Of a stretch of DNA of 8,582 bases, positions 1 to 7,153 are shown in pieces (the first letter of the stretch is position 1; each line of letters begins with the position of its first letter). The stretch spans positions 1 to 8,582 of the forward strand of contig JAPLDV010000116.1 of the NCBI GenBank assembly GCA_026391235.1, given 5' to 3'. This DNA is from Bacteroidia bacterium. Its GTDB lineage: Bacteria > Bacteroidota > Bacteroidia > Bacteroidales > UBA12481. The notes below the pieces were generated by a model that saw nothing but the letters and a program-made list of their open reading frames with translations, was not told the origin of the DNA and made no database searches. The translations under genes and the position numbers were made by a program.

Positions 1-3000
1 GACCGCAGGTTCGCCCCTACTTCAACGTTCGTCAGGTTCTCACGGCTCTGTCCTCCCCTCGCTCCGTTGGGTTGTGCCATCGCCATCTTCATCATCGGAG
101 CATCCATCCGGCTTATTCCATAATATCCCAAGCCAAACCAATTTAATGTAACAGGCTCAATATAAGGTATATCGATCCAATTGATAACAGGTTCAAACAT
201 GGTATATGACCCGGAGATCCCGTAATTCAATGGTTCAAATGACGATCCGCCGGTGTAAAAAGGCTTTCTGACGGGTGGCCAAAAGTGAGGAGCAATCAGG
301 TCGAGGGAAGCATCATAAATGGTGATCCCGACCGAAGCCCGTACAGGGGCTCCTTTTTCATCTTTTACAAGAAGATTGAGCTCAATACTATCACCTGGCT
401 TAACCATATTCAGTTTCTCAAATCCGGAAATTGTCAATTCCGAATTTCCCCAGGGGATGGATATCTGAATATTTTTCTCATAAACACGGTTCGAGCGGAA
501 CATGATCAGATGTATGAGGGCCCCGCCCTGCCAATCATCTGCAACCTTCCATGATAGCTTATTCTTTTTCTTTTCAGATGAATACCAGCCTGTTAATGGA
601 TTGCCTCCCAATTTCTGAAGTTCAACAAATAAAAACCCTTTCGGATTGCAGGCATAATCCAACTCCAGAATCTGGTCCAGTTTAATCTCCGGATGCGAAG
701 CCCTGGCATACAAGGTTTCATTATCATCAATACTCAATGAATTAGGATCTTCAACATAGAGATACCTTGTTGCCGCTTTGCACATATATTGATCAGCCGG
801 GACAAGTTCGATTTTATACCATCCTTTTTGCCATTTTCCGGCAGGCGGAATCCCAATCTTTTCGACAGTATCATTGGGGTAGGCAGTTTGACTGGTAACC
901 CCGGTAACGGCCCATGCCGAGGGTTGATGCTCATTTCTATAGGGGAGTTCCGGCATTTTTTTTTGCCATTCGCTCCTGTTCACGATGAATCGATCAGGCT
1001 CAGGCAAAACCGGTTCGATCCAGGTCCTGTCCGGATCTTTCAACTTACTGATTTTCAAAACAACAGGAACTTTTACTGCACGACCATCAGAACATATGGC
1101 TCCAATACTACCATTTAAGGTATCTGTTGATAAAATCCTGTCGGGCAGATTGAGGGAAAGGCTGGTTGTTCCCTTACCGCTATCAATCATAGTTACCTCC
1201 TGATGAGATTCCCCATTCAGGTCGGTTACCCTTACATTAACGGAGTACCTGTTCATGGATCCGTTCCCGAACGGATTGCTTCCGTCGGGTATTGAAACCC
1301 ATTTGCAGGTAAATATGCCTTTCTCATTGGTAGTCGATTTAACCGTAGTGATCCGGATTTTCTGACCAGTAAAAGGTGACCATCTCCGGGGCCCAAAAAC
1401 CGGCTGAAGATCCACGTCTGCCAGAATATCTGCTCCGGATACGGGCTCGCCTGATAATGCTTTTACCATTCCTGATATCTGCATGGAATCTCCCGGTTGG
1501 AAAATATCAGACCCCCGAAGGATACTGATAGAAAATGCGGGTCTTTTGTACTGTTCCATCCGTATGGCAGCCTGACCAAACTTCGATTGAATCAGGTAGT
1601 TACCGGTAAGTCCTTTATACGGGAGTTTTATTGATCCGGCAAAAACACCCAACGAATCCACTGGTAAAACGAATTGTCTGACAACCTGATATCGTGGATC
1701 TTGGAAGATCAATGTGATGGAGTCCGTGCGGTGAACTGCCATCGAATCTCCAATATAATCAATGAGTACACCACGGAAACAAGCTTCGTCACCGGGTTTA
1801 TAAATCTTCCTGTCGGTGTATAGCATGAGACTCGTCCTTGCTACCGTTTTCCCTTGATTATAACCAGGATAGAACAAATCATGAGTAACAAGGGTATCTT
1901 TTTTATCGATTATTTCCAACCGGTAGGCTTTTGGTGATGGATCATCGCGTCCCGGGCCTCCATCAGGTATTTCCAGAAAACCTTCTGCTCCGGAACTCTT
2001 TTTAGCTCCCTTTTCAAGGATCGATCTTCTGGATTCCTGGTCATATAAACTATACCAGGGAACTACAACCAGGCCGGTTAAAGGAGATCCGTTATCGCGG
2101 TCTCGGAAATAGAAATCTCTCCCTTTTGAATTATCCTGGCCGGTTACCAGGGTTGTTCTGGTAACAGATACCGGCACCGTAACCAGCAGATTTTCCGGTG
2201 ACAAGTTGTTTTCCTGATTTGAAAAAATCATCAGGTAGAAACCTGCGGGCAGTGGATCGATTAGCGCATTTGCCCTGTGTGGGTTTAGATTTCCATCATC
2301 AGGCAATGCAATCTTTCCGGTTTTAACAACCTTTAATCCATTGATACGTATGAGCTTTGCTGCAGGTTCCAGATCATTCCAATCCGAATAATAGGATAGA
2401 GCATTCATTCTGAGAATCCGGTAATGCAGGTTTGCCAGGTTCCGGTATTCAACACTTACAGGAAAAGTATACAACGGAATTTGACAGGCCTCTGATTGAA
2501 CTGCCAATTCTGGTTTCATCAGGCTATTCAGAAGGTTTGCACATCTCTTTCCGGCCAGCGTCGCTGCCCATTCCTTTGATTTCATCAGCCAGTCGGCGGC
2601 GAGTTTGCGCTCCTGTTTATATTTCAGGGTATCGGAATCATTGATCTGAAACATATTGCCCCGGTCGAGATGATACTGGGCAAGTGCTTCACAAACAGTT
2701 GTATTGGAACTGTCCCTACCCAGTTGCACTGACCACCTCAGCAGTCCCGACTCGTAGAGGCTATCGCGGAACTGGTTGCATGATTGCTCATGAATATATC
2801 TTAAACGCTGAAGATCAGCTGCCACGAGTGACAATTTATCTGTTTTCCCCAGCCAGGCCCCGTACCATTTTAGCGCCCGGTAATAAGGATTGCTTCCGGA
2901 TGCTTCTTGCTCCGGAACTGCCTTACTGAACTGGTCAGCATCACTAAAAAGTTCAGGTGAACAGAATACTGCAGGTTTAAGTGAGGACAATGAAAATTCT

Positions 3001-3620
3001 CCGGCATTTTGAAGAAAATCAAGCGCACGGCTTATCAGCACATCATACAAACTTGGTTTATTGATTGTATCAGCCAGGTTGCCGGTCCACAAACCTGGCA
3101 AAGATCCTACCCTGACCTTCCATAATTGCTCCTCCTTGCGCAATGATAATTCATACTGATCCAGAATAATTCGATAAAACCGCTCGGGTGACCAGTTTTT
3201 CAGGGGCTGGCCGGCACCTTTATTTTCCATTGGATTCTGGCTGATCTGCCAGCGGTTTGCGGTATAATAGCGATAATATAATTCGGCCAGCATACTGTAT
3301 TTGATCGCCCCGGGAACGAGTCGCTCATCGGGCAACTCTTTTTCAAGTGTGGCGATTGCTGCCAACTGACCATCCTCCTCAAGTTCCTGCGTATACTTTA
3401 GCCTGTAAATCAAAGCCCTGATCTCCGTCTCCGGATCTGCCTCTCCTTTTGCCTGATTGTATACCAGATCAACCATCTTAAGTGCCGACCGGTATAAACC
3501 CTCAGCCTCCAGTGAATCAATCCTGATCCAGATTTTTTTATCAATCGGCAGATATGAAAGCGGGGTTGCCAGGAGCGTGACTCCGGCGATGACAATAAGA
3601 AAATAGAATATCTTTCTCAT
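1..3620 (-). CDS. Alpha-2-macroglobulin family protein, N-terminal 1206 codons (C-terminus beyond left edge)
   Basis: I translated the minus strand from ATG at 3620 to base 1 and met no stop, so the gene is open at its 3' end. Residues 1-20 (MRKIFYFLIVIAGVTLLA...) form a Sec signal peptide or anchor; I see no lipobox cysteine, so a lipoprotein is unlikely. Residues ~30-560 are a mainly helical region typical of Bacteroidota members of this family. An MG2-type macroglobulin domain starts near residue 599 (MLYTDRKIYKPGD). A second recognisable block at ~1080-1116 (GDSIELNLLVKDEKGAPV, then ITIYDASLDLIAPHFWP) matches the A2M N-terminal domain that precedes MG7. The thioester domain and receptor-binding domain would lie outside, so presence of a thioester CxEQ motif cannot be judged. 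Family members are large envelope or periplasmic proteins thought to trap proteases; a role here is inference. The gene is divergent from yicC with its own promoter-like box. Confidence 0.9.
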   Translation of the reverse strand, partial: MRKIFYFLIVIAGVTLLATPLSYLPIDKKIWIRIDSLEAEGLYRSALKMVDLVYNQAKGEADPETEIRALIYRLKYTQELEEDGQLAAIATLEKELPDERLVPGAIKYSMLAELYYRYYTANRWQISQNPMENKGAGQPLKNWSPERFYRIILDQYELSLRKEEQLWKVRVGSLPGLWTGNLADTINKPSLYDVLISRALDFLQNAGEFSLSSLKPAVFCSPELFSDADQFSKAVPEQEASGSNPYYRALKWYGAWLGKTDKLSLVAADLQRLRYIHEQSCNQFRDSLYESGLLRWSVQLGRDSSNTTVCEALAQYHLDRGNMFQINDSDTLKYKQERKLAADWLMKSKEWAATLAGKRCANLLNSLMKPELAVQSEACQIPLYTFPVSVEYRNLANLHYRILRMNALSYYSDWNDLEPAAKLIRINGLKVVKTGKIALPDDGNLNPHRANALIDPLPAGFYLMIFSNQENNLSPENLLVTVPVSVTRTTLVTGQDNSKGRDFYFRDRDNGSPLTGLVVVPWYSLYDQESRRSILEKGAKKSSGAEGFLEIPDGGPGRDDPSPKAYRLEIIDKKDTLVTHDLFYPGYNQGKTVARTSLMLYTDRKIYKPGDEACFRGVLIDYIGDSMAVHRTDSITLIFQDPRYQVVRQFVLPVDSLGVFAGSIKLPYKGLTGNYLIQSKFGQAAIRMEQYKRPAFSISILRGSDIFQPGDSMQISGMVKALSGEPVSGADILADVDLQPVFGPRRWSPFTGQKIRITTVKSTTNEKGIFTCKWVSIPDGSNPFGNGSMNRYSVNVRVTDLNGESHQEVTMIDSGKGTTSLSLNLPDRILSTDTLNGSIGAICSDGRAVKVPVVLKISKLKDPDRTWIEPVLPEPDRFIVNRSEWQKKMPELPYRNEHQPSAWAVTGVTSQTAYPNDTVEKIGIPPAGKWQKGWYKIELVPADQYMCKAATRYLYVEDPNSLSIDDNETLYARASHPEIKLDQILELDYACNPKGFLFVELQKLGGNPLTGWYSSEKKKNKLSWKVADDWQGGALIHLIMFRSNRVYEKNIQISIPWGNSELTISGFEKLNMVKPGDSIELNLLVKDEKGAPVRASVGITIYDASLDLIAPHFWPPVRKPFYTGGSSFEPLNYGISGSYTMFEPVINWIDIPYIEPVTLNWFGLGYYGISRMDAPMMKMAMAQPNGARGGQSRENLTNVEVGANLR

Positions 3621-3626
3621 GGCGAT

Positions 3627-3633
3627 TCCTTTT
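3627..3633 (-). promoter_or_regulatory. Ribosome binding site of the macroglobulin gene
   Basis: The minus strand reads AAAAGGA, six bases upstream of the ATG at 3620. This purine-rich Shine-Dalgarno-like sequence supports that start, which also gives a clean signal peptide. Confidence 0.5.
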
Positions 3634-3656
3634 AAATCAGATAACAATTCACCTGC

Positions 3657-3664
3657 CAAAGTTA
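3657..3664 (-). promoter_or_regulatory. Bacteroidota-type -7 promoter box for the macroglobulin gene
   Basis: The minus strand reads TAACTTTG, a perfect match to the Bacteroidota -7 consensus TAnnTTTG, 36 bases before the start codon. I do not see a well-spaced -33 TTG element, so the call rests on the -7 box and on its position. Confidence 0.5.
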
Positions 3665-3701
3665 ATCATCCCTCCCTAACAACTGAATTGGCTCATTCTG
3701 C

Positions 3702-3709
3702 TAACTTTG
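3702..3709 (+). promoter_or_regulatory. Bacteroidota-type -7 promoter box for yicC
   Basis: The plus strand reads TAACTTTG, 21 bases before the yicC ATG. It is identical to the box on the opposite strand for the macroglobulin gene, so this 110-base gap looks like a divergent promoter pair. The -33 element is not obvious. The leader that follows is AT-rich with no Shine-Dalgarno sequence, which is common in this phylum. Confidence 0.55.
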
Positions 3710-3730
3710 CAGTAAATTGTAATATTTATT

Positions 3731-4606
3731 ATGATAAGATCGATGACCGGATTCGGCAAAGTAACTGCTGACCTGGGGAACAGGACGGTAAATGTTGAAA
3801 TTAAGTGTTTGAATAGCAAGCAGTCCGATCTATACCTCAAATTGCCGTCTCTGTACAGGGAAGGTGAGAACCAGGTACGGAATGAGGTTAACCGAACCCT
3901 GCAGAGAGGTAAAATAGAACTCAGCGTGTGGTTTGAATCTTCAGGAAATGAGCGTAATGTTTCGCTAAACCAGGCTATTATCCTGGATTATCTCGATCAG
4001 TTAAAGCAGCTGGAACCAGCGCTCCAAATGCCTGGTAATGATATTCTACTACCATTGGTCATGAGGCTTCCTGATGTGATTAAAGTTGACAAGCAGGATT
4101 TTGATGAAGATGAATGGGCTAAACTGTTCGGAACCATTCAGCAATGCATTGGACTGGTAGAAGAGTTCCGTTTGCAGGAAGGCCGGTCGATTGAAGACGA
4201 CTTTAAAACCAGGATACGCATGATCCTGGAAGGGGTAATCCGAATCAGGGCCATTGAGAAAAACCGGATTGATCGTTTGCGTGAACGCATGAGTGCTGCC
4301 CTGAAAGATATTAACGAACGGATCAAAGTTGATCAGAACCGTTTCGAACAGGAGCTTATCTATTACATTGAAAAACTGGACATTAACGAAGAGATGGTAC
4401 GATTAGTCAATCATTGCGACTATTTCATTGAAACGCTGAATATTGAAGAAACACCGGGCCGAAAATTGGGATTTATCTCGCAGGAAATCGGCCGGGAGAT
4501 CAACACCATTGGATCAAAAGCCAATGACTCTGATATACAGCGTATTGTTGTTGAAATGAAAGACGAGCTCGAGAAGCTGAAGGAGCAGAGCATGAATGTG
4601 CTTTAG
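3731..4606 (+). CDS. yicC: YicC/YloC family endoribonuclease
   Basis: The 291-residue product has the full length of the family. It starts with the signature MIRSMTGFGK, and the YicC-like N-terminal domain covers roughly residues 1-155. The C-terminal DUF1732 domain (~205-291) carries the conserved stretch GRKLGFISQEIGREINTIGS (243-262) followed by KAND, and ends in a charged helix. Family members have been described as endoribonucleases acting in RNA turnover, with E. coli YicC linked to small-RNA degradation; the substrate here is unknown. Residues 170-200 are rich in Arg, Lys and Glu and probably helical. The gene precedes gmk, the usual order in Bacteroidota, but the gap of 176 bases is filled by a repeat. 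The start is fixed by the conserved first residues; no Shine-Dalgarno sequence is visible. Confidence 0.95.
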   Translation: MIRSMTGFGKVTADLGNRTVNVEIKCLNSKQSDLYLKLPSLYREGENQVRNEVNRTLQRGKIELSVWFESSGNERNVSLNQAIILDYLDQLKQLEPALQMPGNDILLPLVMRLPDVIKVDKQDFDEDEWAKLFGTIQQCIGLVEEFRLQEGRSIEDDFKTRIRMILEGVIRIRAIEKNRIDRLRERMSAALKDINERIKVDQNRFEQELIYYIEKLDINEEMVRLVNHCDYFIETLNIEETPGRKLGFISQEIGREINTIGSKANDSDIQRIVVEMKDELEKLKEQSMNVL

Positions 4607-4616
4607 TACTTTGGTG

Positions 4617-4752
4617 AGAGGTCCCCGCCTTCGCGGGGATGACAGAAAAGGGCGCAGTACTGAGGGGTAAAGGTCCCCGCCTTCGGGGATGACAAGAGCA
4701 CTATTGTAAATCCCCCAAGAGCGCTGTCATCCCCGCGAAGGCGGGGACCTCT
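4617..4752. repeat. Large palindromic intergenic repeat, copy 1 (29-bp perfect arms plus a third half-copy)
   Basis: Bases 4617-4645 and 4724-4752 are perfect reverse complements (29 bp) separated by 78 bases. Each arm is itself a small hairpin: CCCCGC, loop CTTC, GCGGGG at 4623-4638, and its mirror at 4731-4746 with loop GAAG. A third half-copy in the same orientation as the left arm lies at 4672-4694. It is two bases shorter but still folds as CCCCG, loop CCTT, CGGGG. The left arm and the third half-copy look like a tandem duplication of about 51-52 bases, because AGTACT precedes both (4605 and 4656). The element fills the yicC-gmk gap and could attenuate or terminate transcription between them. 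The same family recurs at 8022-8102. I see no transposase. Confidence 0.9.
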
Positions 4753-4782
4753 TGACGCTGCTGAGAAATTAATTTAATTACG

Positions 4783-5895
4783 ATGCCAAAAGACCAAAAG
4801 TATATTATCCTCTCTGCTCCCTCCGGAGCCGGCAAAACAACCATTGCGCGCCATCTGCTGGGTGCCGGGTTGGGTTTGGAGTTTTCGATTACCGCATGCT
4901 CCCGCTCGCCACGCACCGGCGAAAAGGATGGGGTGGATTACTATTATTTAACCGCTGAAGAATTCCGGCATAAAGTTGCAGCCGGAGATTTCCTGGAGTG
5001 GGAAGAGGTGTATCCTGGTCATTTTTATGGAACGTTGAAATCCGAGATCGACCGGATCCACCAAAGTGGAAATTCAGTCCTTTTCGATGTAGATGTTGTG
5101 GGAGGATTGAATATCAAGAAGATATACAAAGATAAGGCTTTGGCTGTTTTTATCAGTCCGCCTTCTTACGAAACATTAAAGGACCGCCTGGAAAAGCGGG
5201 CAACCGATTCGCCTGAAAAAATCCGGTTAAGGCTGGCCAAAGCAAAAATCGAAATGGAAAGGGCTCCTGAATTCGATGTCATTATTGTGAATGACAAGTT
5301 ACCGGAGGCAATGGCAGAATCAGATGATCAGGTTTGGTTTGTGATCAGTCCGCTGAATCCTTTAAAAGCTGGCCATGATCTGCTTCCTGATTACCACCGG
5401 CGTGAATTGGTTACACGGGCCATCGGCGATTATCCCGGATTCAGGGTCAGCTCGGTAGAATTTCGCCTGCCCAAACCTTCATACACCATTGATACCCTCA
5501 GCTATCTGAGAAGGGAATATCCTGAAAATCAATTTGTTCTCATCATGGGCTCCGACCAGTTGCCCGATTTTTACAAGTGGAAAAATCCAGAACAGATCCT
5601 CGCGAACCATAAGATTCTGGTATATCCGAGGCTTGAAGAAAACCGTGACGCGAAATGCGTGACACTTGATACTGAAGGATGTAATGCCGACGATACCGGT
5701 TTTCCGCGTCACTTGTCACGCATTTCGCGTCACGATTTATTGAATCACCCCTCTGTCGAACTCATTGTCAACGCTCCAATGATGGAAATCTCATCCAGCT
5801 TTATCCGGAAATCGATCAAAGAGGGAAAAGATGTGCGGTTCTTTATGCCCGAGCTCACCTGGCAATATCTGGATGAGATGCACTTTTACTCGTAG
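4783..5895 (+). CDS. gmk: Guanylate kinase fused in frame to N-terminally truncated NadD
   Basis: This is one uninterrupted 370-codon frame. Residues ~1-180 are guanylate kinase (ATP + GMP to ADP + GDP). It has the P-loop SGAGKTT (14-20), the GMP-binding stretch CSRSPRTGEKDGVDYYYL (39-56), FYGT (81-84), FDVDVVGG (101-108), and the lid region KDRLEKRATDSPEKI (133-147). The usual Gmk end, VND..L..A..E followed by a last helix, is cut at about residue 180 (EAMAES). From ~181 (DDQVWFVISPLNPLK) the frame continues as nicotinate-nucleotide adenylyltransferase to its normal C-terminus (MHFYS), with the ISSSFIR motif at 336-342. The first ~30-35 NadD residues, including GxFxPxHxGH, are absent. Gmk activity is plausible; NadD activity is doubtful. 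A palindromic insert occupies residues 288-317. In relatives the two genes are separate and adjacent, so a deletion or assembly error spanning the boundary would explain the fusion. There is no Shine-Dalgarno sequence at the start. Confidence 0.9.
   Translation: MPKDQKYIILSAPSGAGKTTIARHLLGAGLGLEFSITACSRSPRTGEKDGVDYYYLTAEEFRHKVAAGDFLEWEEVYPGHFYGTLKSEIDRIHQSGNSVLFDVDVVGGLNIKKIYKDKALAVFISPPSYETLKDRLEKRATDSPEKIRLRLAKAKIEMERAPEFDVIIVNDKLPEAMAESDDQVWFVISPLNPLKAGHDLLPDYHRRELVTRAIGDYPGFRVSSVEFRLPKPSYTIDTLSYLRREYPENQFVLIMGSDQLPDFYKWKNPEQILANHKILVYPRLEENRDAKCVTLDTEGCNADDTGFPRHLSRISRHDLLNHPSVELIVNAPMMEISSSFIRKSIKEGKDVRFFMPELTWQYLDEMHFYS
5323..5895 (+). pseudogene. nadD: NadD part of the fusion, lacking the nucleotide-binding N-terminus
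   Basis: This sub-region of the fused frame encodes residues 181-370. It aligns by eye with NadD (nicotinate mononucleotide to deamido-NAD, the NAD pathway): VWFVISPLNPLK, then LPKPSYTIDTLSYL (229-242), FVLIMGSD (251-258), YKWKN (264-268), and ISSSFIR (336-342). The family's GxFxPxHxGH motif, which binds ATP phosphates, normally lies about 20-30 residues before VWFV; the sequence there is Gmk instead. The element at residues 288-317 enlarges the usually short loop between YPR and NHP by about 28 residues. I call it a probable non-functional remnant. The alternative is that an intact nadD was damaged in assembly. Confidence 0.65.
5644..5734. repeat. Palindromic element inserted in frame in the NadD coding part
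   Basis: Bases 5644-5664 and 5714-5734 are perfect 21-bp reverse complements with a 49-base centre. One mismatch further out, three more bases pair. Each arm is a mini-hairpin: ACGC, loop GAAAT, GCGT at 5648-5660, mirrored at 5718-5730. An extra CGCGTCAC occurs at 5705-5712 and again at 5726-5733. The element reads through without a stop and encodes residues 288-317 of the fused protein. Its sequence differs from the GC-richer intergenic family at 4617 and 8022, but the two-hairpin design is alike. Confidence 0.85.
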
Positions 5896-5929
5896 GATAA
5901 ATGCCCCAGCCCAGCTCAGGGCTCAACAA

Positions 5930-5956
5930 ACAACTGACAACCAACAACCAACAACC
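5930..5956. repeat. Heptanucleotide tandem repeat, about 3.9 units
   Basis: Units begin at 5930 (ACAACTG), 5937 (ACAACCA), 5944 (ACAACCA) and 5951 (ACAACC). The tract lies in the 75-base convergent gap between the gmk-nadD stop and the end of the VOC gene. Apart from it, the gap holds only a weak 5-bp stem at 5908-5923 with no T-tract. Confidence 0.75.
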
Positions 5957-5970
5957 TCCAATCTCCCGTA

Positions 5971-7044
5971 TCATCCCTTAAACCGATTAAACCTCATTCC
6001 CTTTATCAGCCAGTCCGGGAGATTCTTCAGCGGATTGCGTTTGGTCATATCGATGGAGATTCCCAGCTTTTTCATAATGGGCACACGGTGCGTTTCGACA
6101 AACTCGATCAAGGTTCCGTCAGGATCTTCAATATAACTGAAATGCCCGGCTGCTTCGCCCATATCAAATGATTCACCTGCCTTAACTTCGCTATCAACTG
6201 TGAATGGGAATCCCTTTTCAGAACATTCCTTTTTCAGCTCTTTCATTCCCTGGATATCAAAGCACAAATGGATAAATCCCAGATCACCCCAAAGCCTGTA
6301 TTTGAAAATAAATTCCGGCCGGCGATCCAGAGTCTGTATCAATTCAATCTTACTATCTCCGAATAAACGGCTGAATCCTCCGGTGCGTTTAACACTATGG
6401 CTCAGCAAAATGCGCCGGAATTTACCTCTGCCGCCCAGAATTTCACACAGATCACTGAATTCACCGGTTTCGTCGTATTCAACCCGGTCATATCCCAGAA
6501 TACCTGAATAAAGTTTTAACGACCGATCAATATCCGAAACACCAATCATTGCACCATAAGTGCCTCCGCCATGTTTCTTATCATTATGAAACCATGAATC
6601 TCCTTCTACGACATCGAAAAGATTATTGAACGGATCTTTTACAAAAAAGTGTTCCTGACCATCAGGAGCGATGACTAATCCTCCGGGAATAGTAACCCCG
6701 GCATCAGAAAGCTCCTTAAAACTGTTCCGGATGTTTTTGGATTTCACCTTGGCGGCAAAGATACCCAGGTCACCAATCTGAATTGGGAAAGCCGCAGCTT
6801 CAGGGATCCTTCCCTTATATTGCCAGATTTCAAATCCTCCCCCACCCTGTATATTAACAGCGAGGGCAGCATGCCTTTTTCTGGGTTCGCCACCTGTATA
6901 AGGAAGCATTAGTGCTGCCACGGCATCATCCTCAAATACACGGACATCCATGCCGAAAACCTTACTGTACCATATCCAGGCTTCTTTCAGATCCTTAACG
7001 CCAATACCAATCTGTTGTATTCCCGTAATCCTTTTTTCGATCAT
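5971..7044 (-). CDS. VOC superfamily protein with two glyoxalase/dioxygenase-like domains
   Basis: I chose ATG at 7044 (MIEKRITGIQQIGIGVKDL, 357 residues). An upstream in-frame ATG at 7104 is less likely: it would precede the promoter-like box at 7066-7073 and adds residues unlike the family. Four beta-alpha-beta-beta-beta modules can be followed. Module 1 covers ~6-77 (QQIGIGVKDLKEAWIWYSKV...FEIWQY), module 2 ~92-149 (ending DPFNNLFDVVEGD), module 3 ~163-240 (AMIGVSDIDRSLKLYSGILG...KIELIQ), and module 4 ~255-317 (FIHLCFDI...IEDPDGTLIEFVET). Candidate metal ligands are Gln11, Glu72, Glu234, His259 and Glu314; the usual first His is Gln in module 1, and Met/Ile stand there in module 3. Members include glyoxalase, epimerases and ring-cleaving dioxygenases; the substrate here is not recognisable. 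The gene diverges from the SDR gene, so the two may be co-regulated, which is inference. Confidence 0.87.
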   Translation of the reverse strand: MIEKRITGIQQIGIGVKDLKEAWIWYSKVFGMDVRVFEDDAVAALMLPYTGGEPRKRHAALAVNIQGGGGFEIWQYKGRIPEAAAFPIQIGDLGIFAAKVKSKNIRNSFKELSDAGVTIPGGLVIAPDGQEHFFVKDPFNNLFDVVEGDSWFHNDKKHGGGTYGAMIGVSDIDRSLKLYSGILGYDRVEYDETGEFSDLCEILGGRGKFRRILLSHSVKRTGGFSRLFGDSKIELIQTLDRRPEFIFKYRLWGDLGFIHLCFDIQGMKELKKECSEKGFPFTVDSEVKAGESFDMGEAAGHFSYIEDPDGTLIEFVETHRVPIMKKLGISIDMTKRNPLKNLPDWLIKGMRFNRFKG

Positions 7045-7065
7045 TGTTCCAATATTTAATAGTGA

Positions 7066-7073
7066 CAAATATA
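7066..7073 (-). promoter_or_regulatory. Bacteroidota-type -7 promoter box for the VOC gene
   Basis: The minus strand reads TATATTTG, matching TAnnTTTG, 21 bases upstream of ATG 7044. The distance equals that of the yicC box from its ATG. It argues against the earlier ATG at 7104. No convincing -33 element is seen. Confidence 0.5.
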
Positions 7074-7129
7074 CGTACGAACCTGACACAGAAAAGCGGG
7101 CCATTCAGGTAAACCTTCAAATGATTTAC

Positions 7130-7146
7130 TAATTTCGTTGAAGGGA
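7130..7146 (+). promoter_or_regulatory. Possible -7 box and ribosome binding site of the SDR gene
   Basis: TAATTTCG (7130-7137) is one base off the TAnnTTTG consensus. AAGGGA (7141-7146) lies seven bases before the ATG at 7154 and is a fair Shine-Dalgarno sequence. The two are so close that the transcript start would fall in or after the AAGGGA, so both may not be real; the ribosome binding site is the better supported. Confidence 0.3.
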
Positions 7147-7153
7147 TTAAATT

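Noticed and set aside
285..3595. Open frames of 60-110 codons on both strands over the left third
   Set aside because: They lie inside the 1206-codon macroglobulin frame, in other frames or as internal starts, and show no family motifs or ribosome binding sites.
4617..4752. Repeated GC-rich motifs that might be a CRISPR array
   Set aside because: There are only three half-copies, in mixed orientation and with unequal spacing, and no cas gene. The arms pair with each other as a palindrome.
5377..5382. AGH in KAGHDLLPD (residues 196-204) as a displaced NadD HxGH motif
   Set aside because: It lies after VWFVISP, in the loop that carries lysines in homologues, and lacks the GxFxPxH context.
5908..5923. 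Hairpin AGCCC/GGGCT as a terminator after the fused gene
   Set aside because: The stem is only 5 bp and no T-tract follows on either strand.
7045..7104. N-terminal extension of the VOC protein from ATG 7104
   Set aside because: It would start upstream of the TATATTTG box at 7066-7073, and its 20 residues do not resemble the start of VOC proteins; ATG 7044 begins directly before the first domain.
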